From the NCBI RefSeq assembly GCF_006715395.1, contig NZ_VFNC01000001.1, positions 3,906,001 to 3,970,000 of the forward strand: DNA of 64,000 nt, in the 5' to 3' direction. The translations under genes were made by a program, and so were the position numbers. The stretch comes from Streptomyces sp. SLBN-31 (GTDB lineage Bacteria; Actinomycetota; Actinomycetes; Streptomycetales; Streptomycetaceae). The first letter of the stretch is position 1; each line of letters begins with the position of its first letter. This document shows positions 15,969-23,501 of this stretch, one piece after another. Below the pieces are notes generated by a model, which saw only the letters and a program-made list of their open reading frames with translations, was not told where the DNA came from and ran no database searches.

Positions 15969-17193
15969 TCTCGCCGGGGACCTGCACCGCTGGATGGAGG
16001 AGGGCCGCGCGTTCGCCGTCGCCACCGTCGTGGCCGTCGGCGGCAGCGCCCCGCGCGGCCCCGGCGCCGCTCTCGCCGTCGACAGCGAGGGCACGGTTAT
16101 CGGCTCCGTCTCCGGGGGCTGCGTGGAGGGAGCGGTGTACGACCTCTGCGTCCAGGCGCTGCAGCACGGCAAGACGGTCGTCGAACGGTTCGGATACAGT
16201 GACGAGGACGCCTTCGCGGTCGGTCTGACCTGCGGCGGGATCATCGACATCATGGTCATTCCGGTCGGCACGGACGCGCCTGGGAGGCCGGTGCTCCGGT
16301 CGGCCCTGTCGGCTGCCGTCCGGGACGAGCCGGCAGCCCTGGCCCGCGTCGTACGCGGCCCCGCCGATCTCCTCGGCACGGCCCTGCTGGTGCGGCCGAG
16401 CGAAGCGGCAGGGGAGCCATCCCGGCGCTCCCGGGCCAGCTCGTACGAAGGCGGACTCGGCGGGCAGACGGAACTGGACCGTGCGGCGGCAGGTGAAGCC
16501 CGCGCCATGCTGGACGCCGGCCGCACCGGCACGGTCGAGCTGTCGGCGGACGGCTCGCGCTGCCCCGGTGGACTGACCTTGCTCGTCGAGTCGAGCGTGC
16601 CTCCGCCCCGCCTGATCGTCTTCGGGGCGATCGACTTCGCCGCGGCACTTGTACGGGTGGGCAAGTTCCTCGGCTACCACGTCACCGTGTGCGACGCCCG
16701 CCCCGTCTTCGCCACCACGAACCGCTTCCCCGAGGCCGACGATGTCGTCGTCGACTGGCCGCACCGCTACCTGCGCGGCACCGCGACCGACGCGCGCACG
16801 GTGCTGTGCGTGCTCACCCACGACGCCAAGTTCGACGTGCCCCTGCTGGAAGCGGCCCTGCGGAGGCCGGCCGCGTTCGTTGGCGCGATGGGCTCACGGC
16901 GTACACACGCCGACCGGGAAAGACGGCTGCGGGAAGCGGGCTTGACCGACGGGGAGTTGGCCCGGCTGAGATCGCCGATCGGCCTCGATCTCGGTGCCCG
17001 CACACCCGAGGAGACGGCCCTGTCCATCGCGGCGGAGATCATCGCCACCCAACGGGGCGGAACGGGCGCGCCCCTGACCGGGTCGGGCAGACCGATCCAC
17101 CACGAGGAGGAGACGCACGACGCGGGGACGAGCTCCGGCCCCTGGACACGGAGCACCGCGCCGATGCGAACGTCCATGCCGAGCTTGCGGTAG
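15961..17193 (+). CDS. XdhC/CoxI-family molybdenum cofactor insertion protein
   Basis: A 410-residue chaperone that binds and sulfurates molybdenum cofactor and delivers it to the Mo subunit. VGGSAPRGPGAALAVDSEG and GSVSGGCVEGAVY mark the N-terminal XdhC_CoxI domain; the C-terminal Rossmann domain runs from LIVFGAIDFAAALVR to AFVGAMGSRRTHADRERRLR. It starts 8 bases inside the preceding gene, so translation is coupled. After GTGAPLTGSGRPIHH, the usual end, about 25 residues of low similarity follow (HDAGTSSGPWTRSTAP), suggesting the original 3' end was replaced by read-through into a rearranged stretch. Confidence 0.9.
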   Translation: MLDLAGDLHRWMEEGRAFAVATVVAVGGSAPRGPGAALAVDSEGTVIGSVSGGCVEGAVYDLCVQALQHGKTVVERFGYSDEDAFAVGLTCGGIIDIMVIPVGTDAPGRPVLRSALSAAVRDEPAALARVVRGPADLLGTALLVRPSEAAGEPSRRSRASSYEGGLGGQTELDRAAAGEARAMLDAGRTGTVELSADGSRCPGGLTLLVESSVPPPRLIVFGAIDFAAALVRVGKFLGYHVTVCDARPVFATTNRFPEADDVVVDWPHRYLRGTATDARTVLCVLTHDAKFDVPLLEAALRRPAAFVGAMGSRRTHADRERRLREAGLTDGELARLRSPIGLDLGARTPEETALSIAAEIIATQRGGTGAPLTGSGRPIHHEEETHDAGTSSGPWTRSTAPMRTSMPSLR

Positions 17194-17355
17194 TGGCCGG
17201 GGCCATGCGCCGCGACGTACGTGTGGGCCGTAGGGTCCGAGCCGCCCCGACGGCGCACGGCCGACGCGCAGTCCTGACGTCGCCGTCTCCGGAGTGGGGC
17301 GACGCGCACTGAGCGCACGGCTCGGCGCCCTTCGCGACCGCGACCTGGCCCCTTC
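17194..17355. other. Short gap at a rearrangement edge
   Basis: No intact gene. The minus strand reads HTYVAAHGPGHYRKLGMDVR across the end of the XdhC gene, a protein-like stretch I cannot assign. Confidence 0.3.
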
Positions 17356-17445
17356 GTGACACACACCTTCGAAGAGCTCCTGGAGATGCAACGCGCCGCC
17401 GACCGGGCGCACGCGACCGTGCAAGCCCTGCGCGACCGGCGATCC
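17356..17445 (+). pseudogene. 5' fragment of a small conserved actinobacterial gene cut by an IS
   Basis: GTG 17356 opens MTHTFEELLEMQRAADRAHA then TVQALRDR, resembling the start of small (about 80-90 residue) coiled streptomycete proteins of unknown function. The match ends near 17445, exactly where transposase sequence begins on the other strand, so the gene was truncated by insertion. Confidence 0.5.
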
Positions 17446-17705
17446 GAACCCGAGCTCTTCTGGCAGGTCACGCCAGGGCGAGCAGGTGCGGTACTTCCAC
17501 GCGACGGCTTCCAGGGGTCCCGAAGGGCATGCTGGCAACACAGAACAAGGGTTGCGCTCGTTGCGGGTCGGCGGTGGTCGGCCCACCGTCGTCCACGGGC
17601 CGGATCGGCCGGCATCGACGGCTCGATCCGCTCCCACATTGCATCAGTGATCACTAACCGGACAGACACATCCGATCAACTGACCAACCCACCAAGGAGA
17701 CACGC
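17446..17705 (-). mobile_element. Remnant of an IS5-type element (transposase N-terminus)
   Basis: ATG 17669 on the minus strand opens MSVRLVITDAMWERIEPSMP, then ADPARGRRWADHRR, the N-terminal DUF4096-like domain of streptomycete IS5-family transposases. After a 49-bp foreign insert the transposase resumes in another frame as LEAVAWKYRTCSPWRDLPEE near 17515-17455. The DDE catalytic domain is absent. The remaining 30-40 bp to 17705 look like the IS end before the next gene. The element is dead. Confidence 0.82.
17519..17567 (-). other. 49-bp fragment of 16S rRNA inserted into the transposase remnant
   Basis: Read on the minus strand, these 49 bases match the conserved 16S rRNA stretch around E. 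coli positions 1096-1145 (it includes GCAACGAGCGCAACCC and TGTGTTGCCAGCATGCCC), as I remember the Streptomyces sequence, without a mismatch. They lie exactly between the codons for ADHRR and LEAVAWKY, which are adjacent in intact relatives. Far too short to be an rRNA gene; likely filler DNA copied during break repair. Confidence 0.88.
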
Positions 17706-17706
17706 T

Positions 17707-18525
17707 CTAGTCCACTGGCACCGCTGGCGCACCCGCCATCCCACCCGCGTACCGGGTGGCCCACTCTTCGACGGCGGCCAGGAAGGCGAGGAGCTGGGCT
17801 TGTACGGAGCCCAGGAGTTCGGGCAGTCGGGCCAGCGGCAGTTCGATGGCAAGGCCGTCCGGGCGCTTCGCTTCAGGCCGCAGCCGGATGGTCGCCCCAG
17901 TGTGCTCGGCGCGCGGCGTGGGGTCGTGGCCGAGCCAGGGCTCCTCGCCGTTCATCCAGTACATCCAGTACATCCAGTCTCGCCAGTTCTCCATGCCGAA
18001 GCAGCAGCCGGGCGGTGCGGTCACTCCGGTCGAGGTGTCCCGGACCCGGATGCCGCCGGGCGCGATGATCTGGTCAGTGGTCAGCAGCTGGTTGACCTGC
18101 TCGGTGCTGTCCTTGGGGCCCCGGGCCCGGGCCTCGTCACCGCTTTTGTTGTAGGTGGTCAGGACTGCCATAGCGGTGCCGAGCTCTTGCACGGACAGCA
18201 GGCCGGACAAGGCCAGGAGGTGGTCTGCGGGCGGGTCGGCTACGGGCCACAACGCGAAGTCGGTGGCGGAATAGGTTTCCAGCACGGCATCCATGATCAG
18301 CAGGTCCCCAGTGTCGCTCGTCAGATGGTGGGGACGCCTCTCTATCTCCGGGCGGGGCCGAGTCCTCACGTCTGCCGAGTTGCACCTGATGAGATATCTC
18401 AAGGTGTCTGGAGAACCGTCCCATTTCGGCTGCCCGGGCCCATCCCGGCGGGGAGTGGGGGCGGGGAGTGGGGTGGTCAGCATCGGCTCCGGCAGCGTCC
18501 AGGTCACGCCCCCCATGCCTTCCAC
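17707..18525 (-). CDS. Chimeric ORF: ATP-dependent DNA ligase N-terminus joined to an unknown protein
   Basis: A 272-residue frame. Residues about 7-37 (VTWTLPEPMLTTPLPAP ... QPKWDG) match the start of LigC/LigD-type ATP-dependent DNA ligases up to and including the adenylation motif KxDG. Similarity then stops abruptly and the rest (LLIMDAVLETYSATDFALWP onwards) is unrelated and unrecognised, with a W-M-Y repeat near residue 180. No ligase function is possible. The C-terminal 200 residues look like a real protein of unknown role that lost its own start; no ribosome site supports the ligase ATG being used for it now. Confidence 0.55.
   Translation of the reverse strand: MEGMGGVTWTLPEPMLTTPLPAPTPRRDGPGQPKWDGSPDTLRYLIRCNSADVRTRPRPEIERRPHHLTSDTGDLLIMDAVLETYSATDFALWPVADPPADHLLALSGLLSVQELGTAMAVLTTYNKSGDEARARGPKDSTEQVNQLLTTDQIIAPGGIRVRDTSTGVTAPPGCCFGMENWRDWMYWMYWMNGEEPWLGHDPTPRAEHTGATIRLRPEAKRPDGLAIELPLARLPELLGSVQAQLLAFLAAVEEWATRYAGGMAGAPAVPVD
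17953..17979. repeat. 9-bp tandem triplication
   Basis: CATCCAGTA is repeated twice at 17953-17970 and a third time with one change (CATCCAGTC, 17971-17979). On the minus strand it encodes WMYWMYWM within the chimeric ORF. Confidence 0.85.
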
Positions 18526-18717
18526 CAGGTCCCTCCAAGTCGTCGAGAGTGGGTGATCAGTGGCCGGTCATCCGCACTGCCGCGCTGGGTCTCGCCAGCA
18601 CCTTGGGTGTCTCGTCTCTGTCGTGCCGGGGCGCCGGCGCCAGGTGGTCGCTCAGGCGAGTGCCGAGCACGGGAGATCTGCTGTCCCCAACTGCGTCGCC
18701 GGGGCAGTCTGCAGGGA

Positions 18718-19992
18718 TCAGTGGGGGGTGTTGGCGAGGAAGGAGAGAACGTGGGGCCAGCCCTGCTCGCGTGCGGCGGCGTCGGAGGCGCGGGTCCCGC
18801 CGAGCTTGGCTTTCTGGCCGGAGGTGGGGTTGATCACTCAGATGGCCCGTGGAAGGTAGGGGAAGGTTCCCACGCCGTGTCCTGCCCCTGGGTAGATGAG
18901 GGTTTGGTGGGGGTAGCGGTCGTGGTTGTCGTGCAGTTGGGCGGCGATCTGCCGGGCGAAGGCTGGGGATGCCCACAGGGCGTCGTCGGCGCCGGCGATG
19001 GACAGCAGCGGCCCGCTGAGATGGTCCAGCGGTATGAGGTCCTGGGGGACCGGCTGACCTTGGTAGGTCCAGGCATTGCCGCCGTGCGGGAAGCCTGGAA
19101 TGACTTTGGAGGAGGGCGAGTACACGACAGTTCCGTGGACGAGCTGGGGGTAGTCCTCGGCCAGGAGCAGAGCGGCCTCGCTGCCGCGCGAGTAGCCCAT
19201 CGCGATGATGTGGGCGGGGTCTGTCGACGGCTGTGCGGCCAGCAGGCGCGCAGCGGTGGCGAAGTATTCCAGCGGAATGTCGTGCAGGGTCGTGGGCAGA
19301 CCGGCCACGCGGAAGTAGCCCAGTGCCAGCGTCGGATAGCCGTGGGAGGCCAGCAGCGCGGCCTCGAACTTCATGCTGACTCCGCCCTCCGATCCACCAA
19401 AAGCCAGCACTCCTGGATGGCGCGGGGTTCCAGGAGGGGGCAGGAACAGCTTCCCGACCACCTTGTCGTGCGCCAGGGACAGGTCCGTGCCGCGGACACC
19501 CGGCTTCGCCCATACGCGGGTGAGAGTGCGGTCCGCAAGCGAGCGCCCGTGCGCGGTGACACCGATCCGCACCTTGAAGGATGGGGCGAGATCTGGGTAG
19601 AGAGGGGCGAAGGAGGCCAGGTTGGGATCGCCGGACGGCGGCCTCATCGACGACAACAATCCCATGCCGTCGACCTTGTGGTAGGTCCCCGATTCCGGCC
19701 GCGACGTGGTGAGATCGACAACACCGTTCTCGTCCGCGGCAAAGGTCGCTTTTGCTTTCCAGACCTGCCCGTCGTACGCGCTCGCGGAGGAGTGCACGAC
19801 GATCCGGCCTTGCGGGGCGAGGTGGGTGACTCTTATGTGCACAGGCTGATCGGCCAGGGCGACCGGCCTGTCAACAGTGATCACCGCCCGGGTACTGACA
19901 GGACGCGCCACTGAGCACCCGGCGGTCCCCCATATGACGATCACAGACATCACTAAACCTGCGGCCCACCACAGTGGCCTCCGTCGATACAT
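18718..19992 (-). pseudogene. Lipoprotein acyl-CoA thioesterase/BAAT-type hydrolase with a premature stop
   Basis: ATG 19992 (after GGGGGGG) begins a lipoprotein signal with lipobox GTAGC at about residue 27. An N-terminal Ig-like thioesterase domain is followed by the BAAT-type alpha/beta hydrolase with nucleophile GYSRGS, acid region AGADDALW and His in GAGHGVGTFPY. TGA at 18840-18838 ends the protein at 384 residues, but the same frame continues for 40 more codons to 18718 with family-like sequence (AKLGGTRASDAAAREQGW, PHVLSFLAN), so the stop is a nonsense mutation (or a sequencing error). The triad is upstream of the stop, so residual activity cannot be excluded. Confidence 0.8.
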
Positions 19993-20194
19993 CGTGCCCC
20001 CCTCGCCCCCGACCTTCCCCCCACATCTCCCATGGAGAGGGACGGCAGTCAACAGAGCCGTCGTGCGCTCCGGCCACCTCACCGGCCCGCGCACCGAACA
20101 GCGACATGCCGCGGGCGTTCCGGCACCCGGTGAGGGGCAGCGGCGGCGGCCAGGTCGGGGAGGAGCGGGTTTGCGCGCAGAACTGGATTCGCGC

Positions 20195-20650
20195 TTAGCT
20201 CCGGATGGCGCGGGCGAGCCAGGGGGTCAGAGTCACACGCAGGATCGGTGCTTTGTAGGTCTCGTCCCCAGGCAACGGGACGGTCAGCCATGCGCCGGGC
20301 GGGAAGAACCGCCCCGTCACGTAGGCCAGGCCACTATAGAGGGACCGCAGGAAGGCTGGGGCCGAGTCGCGGGGAACATCGTGGAAGGCGACGTTCTCGA
20401 CACTGATCTTCGCGTCGTCCTCCGGGAAGATCTGTACGGTGACAGCCGGGGAGCCTTCCAACTCGATGAAGGCCTCGTGTGGCAGCGAGCCGTCCGGGTC
20501 GAGGACAGTGAATGCCCCGGCGGAGGTGCGGCGCGACGTCTGGTCCGCACCGATGTCGTCGGTCACGGTCATCGCGAGGCCGTACTCCCGCGCGATCTCA
20601 CGTATCGCGGTGACGGCGGCTTCGGTGGTAGGCAGATGTGGATGGGTCAT
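20195..20650 (-). CDS. Hypothetical protein
   Basis: A 151-residue acidic protein, no signal peptide or membrane segment. I do not recognise the family. Its middle (PHEAFIELEGSPAVTVQIFP) alternates in a way that suggests a beta-sheet, and it ends APILRVTLTPWLARAIRS. ATG 20650 is chosen as the first start with plausible upstream purines; the frame is open further to 20728. It stands alone, convergent or divergent with decayed genes, and could itself be a relic. Confidence 0.5.
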   Translation of the reverse strand: MTHPHLPTTEAAVTAIREIAREYGLAMTVTDDIGADQTSRRTSAGAFTVLDPDGSLPHEAFIELEGSPAVTVQIFPEDDAKISVENVAFHDVPRDSAPAFLRSLYSGLAYVTGRFFPPGAWLTVPLPGDETYKAPILRVTLTPWLARAIRS

Positions 20651-21051
20651 GATCCCACTGTCGCAGCAGGCTGATGGCCAGTGACCCGATCCAGGAATCC
20701 GCGCCGACGGCCGGACGAGTGACGGCATTTGGGGCTACCCGGTGCTGGCGCCCCAATCCAAGGTCTGCACGATCTCTGTTGTGCGCCCGTCTCGCGCTCG
20801 GGCAGCAGGCTGCGTCCCCGCTCGGGCCGTCTGCGCCGTGCGGGGGCGCTCAACGACGACTAACGCTGGCAACCACCGACAGTTAACTGAGCGTTTCACC
20901 CCGTGTGCGCAGTGTCGGTTTGCTCGCCGCTGTCTCTCCCGCCACCGTGTAGCGTCTGCTGGGCGGAAGGGTCGGCCGGACGACGGCCAACCGGGCTCGC
21001 GGCATCCACCCCCGTGCCATCGTTCCCCGCGCTCTGCCCGCCGCGGCCGCC

Positions 21052-21399
21052 GTGCAGTGGGATGCCAGCCGCACCGCCGGCCATGGCGGGATCCGCCTGA
21101 ACTTGGAGGACCCCGAGAGCTGGTCCTACGCCCTGCTCGGACTCAACCCCGACGACGTACTGCTCTCCAGCGTCCTCAACCCGGTGGAGACGAGCTACGC
21201 CGAGCCGGAGGCGATCGCCCACGTTGCCCTGGAGCTGGTGGTGCACCGGCGGCTGCCGCAGGCGCGCTACCGCACCGAGTGGCCGGGCGCGAAGCAAGCG
21301 CGTGCGGCCGCGAGCGACTTCCGCCGCACCGCCTTTGGCGTCCCACCGTTGGGGCGAGGATGGGGGAGGAGATCACGGAGGGGGAGGGCGTGCAGCTGA
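21052..21399 (+). CDS. Hypothetical protein, possibly a fragment
   Basis: GTG 21052 opens a 115-residue frame. Residues 15-75 (GGIRLNLEDPESWSYALLGL, NPVETSYAEPEAIAHVALEL) look like real protein; the Arg-rich last 20 residues look like read-through. No family recognised. It overlaps the pseudogene starting at 21360. No convincing ribosome site, so the N-terminus may be truncated. Confidence 0.4.
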   Translation: MQWDASRTAGHGGIRLNLEDPESWSYALLGLNPDDVLLSSVLNPVETSYAEPEAIAHVALELVVHRRLPQARYRTEWPGAKQARAAASDFRRTAFGVPPLGRGWGRRSRRGRACS

Positions 21400-21911
21400 T
21401 CATCGACACCCAGCGGGACACCTACGAGCAGGCGATCGGCGCCGTGCAGGCCGCCTGCGGCTTCAACCTCGCCCCACGACAGACGGCTGGCCCGAGGCTC
21501 CCACCCTGGAACCGCGCCCCGGGCCGCAGGACCTGAGCGACGACGACCTGTGGGAAGGCTGGACGGAGCGACCGCTGTTCGACACGATCGCCGCGCTGAT
21601 GCCCGGCGCCCGCACCGTGCTGCGCCGCATCGCCGACGTGGGGCGGTACCGCCACCTACGACGACATTCAGGCCCACTTCGTCGGCCACCCCGAGACCCC
21701 GATCGCGAAGAACCGGATCGGCGGGACGCTCACCTCCGTGCGGGCGGTCCGCCGCCGCATCGCCCCGGACAACAACACCCGCCTGCCCGAACTCGACGAC
21801 CGGGTACGCGTCTACCGCATCGAGCCCGCCCTCATCGAGGGCCTGCAGCGGGCCTTCACCCTCGGCGACGCCCGCCCTGACCTGCTGCGCCAGGATCCGA
21901 CAGTTACGTGA
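21360..21911 (+). pseudogene. Frameshifted conserved hypothetical gene
   Basis: Three frames join into one protein: ATG 21360 gives QLIIDTQRDTYEQAIGAVQA, then after a shift near 21475 WPEAPTLEPRPGPQDLSDDD and DTIAALMPGARTVLRRIADV, then after a shift near 21645 TATYDDIQAHFVGHPETPIA, IGGTLTSVRAVRRRIAPDN and RVYRIEPALIEGL to TGA 21909-21911. The last part resembles winged-helix-like DUF proteins common on Streptomyces accessory DNA; the name is not certain. Two indels make it inactive. Confidence 0.65.
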
Positions 21912-22135
21912 GCCGTGTTTTGGACCTTGCGGCCGACTGGTGAAAAGGAAGGCGGCGCCGAAAGCCGCGGCGACGTCACGGCAACCGCGCGGGGTGTGAT
22001 GCATCCGGCCGCCGAGATCTGGCGGAAGTTGGTTTCAAGCTCCCGCCCTGCGCTCCCCCGAGAGGGGCGGGAGCCCCTCCCCGCTAGCAGCCGTTTGAGT
22101 GAGAGTGACAGTAGAAAGGCCAGCCTCCTCAGCCC
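21912..22135. other. Intergenic; nothing recognised
   Basis: No supported gene, repeat or hairpin of note. Confidence 0.4.
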
Positions 22136-22331
22136 GCCGAACGGGATTCAGACGCCGGCTACGAGCCCGGCGAGCCCCTCGAGGACCGCAAGTGCACGCC
22201 GGGTGCGATCTCTCCGGCGGTGACGCAGGCGAACCTGGGGTCGACGATCTGCCGCAAGGGCGGCTACACCTCCGGCGTACGCCCCTCCGCCTATGTGACG
22301 GGTAAGGAGAAGAGGCTGAACGCCGCCTCGG
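22136..22331 (+). pseudogene. Fragment of a secreted CTPG/TIC/GYT-type (HNH-like) protein
   Basis: The frame reads KCTPGAISPAVTQANLGSTI, CRKGGYTSGVRPSAYVTGKE. This is the N-terminal core of secreted actinobacterial proteins that continue into an HNH-like motif; that motif and the signal peptide are missing. The frame then runs into unrelated sequence. Confidence 0.5.
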
Positions 22332-22334
22332 TTC

Positions 22335-22509
22335 GTGTCTACGCTCGCTCTGCTCGTCGCGCTGCTCCTGGTCGTCGTCGTGGTGCTGCTCGCGGCCGGC
22401 GTTGCCTACGTCGTGCACCGCCACCCGACCTGGGGCCAGCCCATTGGAGCCGCGTTCCGGCGCGGTCACGGTGATGGCCGCTCTGGTCGGCGTGATCCTC
22501 GCTCGGTGA
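22335..22509 (+). pseudogene. Frameshifted small membrane protein
   Basis: GTG 22335 gives one hydrophobic helix (LALLVALLLVVVVVLLAAGV) and YVVHRHPTWGQPIGAAF. A shift near 22455 then leads to VTVMAALVGVILAR and TGA 22507-22509. A common streptomycete small two-helix protein of unknown role, broken by one indel. Confidence 0.55.
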
Positions 22510-22516
22510 GCAGCAC

Positions 22517-22712
22517 TCCCGTGCGTGGTCGAGGCATCGGGGAGCCCGACCACGCACGGCTCTTGGTGGAGGTCTCCCAGCACGCCAACGTCCGGGTGCG
22601 CCATGTGGCTGAGGCAATTGTGGCGGTGGTCACCGGCAAGGACCCCGCGCCCCGGAGGTTGCGGGATCACCTGGTGGCGGCGATGTCGAGGCGGCAGGTG
22701 AAGTGGGCATGA
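22517..22712 (+). pseudogene. C-terminal tail of an ANTAR-domain-like protein
   Basis: ARLLVEVSQHANVRVRHVAE followed by AIVAVVTGKDPAPRRL resembles the last helices of ANTAR RNA-binding domains (normally after a GAF domain). The GAF part and the start of ANTAR are missing. It ends at TGA 22710-22712. Confidence 0.5.
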
Positions 22713-23032
22713 ACCGTGGGGGGTGGGGTAGATGGGTGCGGCTGGCCGGGAAAGGGGTCGTGACCTGGGGAGGTCTAAGGTGCCGCTTTCCCGGCCCTTG
22801 GCTTCACCGAACGCCGGCGCCGCTTGTCCCGTCGGAACGCCATCACGGTCTGACCCCGCAGCCAGCCGATTCCCACCACGTATCCGAAGTTTACGAGCCG
22901 CATCCAACTCGCGGACAAATGATCGAATGACGGGTGCAGGGCCGGGGTAGAACGATGCCGGGCGTCATCCCGCAGGGGAAGGCCCCGTTGTCGACCCGGC
23001 CGGCACCCCCGGCAAGATTCGAAGGACGCAGT

Positions 23033-23074
23033 ATGGCCGGCGGCACCGTGAAGTGGTTCAACTCCGAGAAATGA
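23033..23074 (+). pseudogene. Truncated cold-shock gene (13 codons)
   Basis: ATG 23033 encodes MAGGTVKWFNSEK and then TGA at 23072-23074. This is the exact N-terminus of CspA-type proteins, cut just before KGFGF. The sequence downstream belongs to an unrelated fragment on the other strand. Confidence 0.75.
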
Positions 23075-23270
23075 GCGGGGTGACCAGAGTGGGTTGCTCC
23101 TGCGGGTCGAGGACCGCCGGGGTGGCGTGGTGGATGTAGCGGCGCGAACGTCGTAATTCCTCATGGCGTCGAGGGCGTCGGATCTCGTGGTGGGGCATGA
23201 AGCAGGTGATGAGGCCCGCCGCGAGCGAGGCACCGGCCACGCCCCAGAAGGCGATCGTGGTCCCGGGTCT
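23075..23270 (-). pseudogene. Possible C-terminal fragment of a membrane transporter
   Basis: Minus strand: IAFWGVAGASLAAGLITCFM followed by a basic tail (HHEIRRPRRHEELRRSRRY) and further residues. It looks like the last membrane helix and cytoplasmic tail of an MFS-type transporter. The family call is weak. Nothing else recognised in 23271-23501. Confidence 0.3.
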
Positions 23271-23501
23271 TGGGGCGAGGCCTGAAGGCCGATCGGCCCC
23301 GCCGTGATCCCGGCGGCGGCTCGGTTTCGCGGATGCGGACAGTGGTCATTCCCGCTCGGCAGCGTGCATACCATTGCATGAACGGCATCCAGGCCAGGCT
23401 TCCAGGTCGCCCACCAGTGGAGATGCCGCCCGGTCGCCTGGTTCCGCGAGGACGCGGAGCCGTCGGGTGCTGGGGAGGTACAGGAAAACGGGGGGTGCGG
23501 C

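Noticed and set aside
13542..16664. Very long open frame on the minus strand (about 1040 codons) opposite the molybdenum hydroxylase operon
   Set aside because: It mirrors three genes with strong motifs and overlapping starts on the plus strand; the translation is low-complexity Gly/Arg/Ala, as expected of antisense frames in high-GC DNA.
17519..17567. A real 16S rRNA gene or its end
   Set aside because: Only 49 bases match, both flanks are transposase codons and no other rRNA sequence is present.
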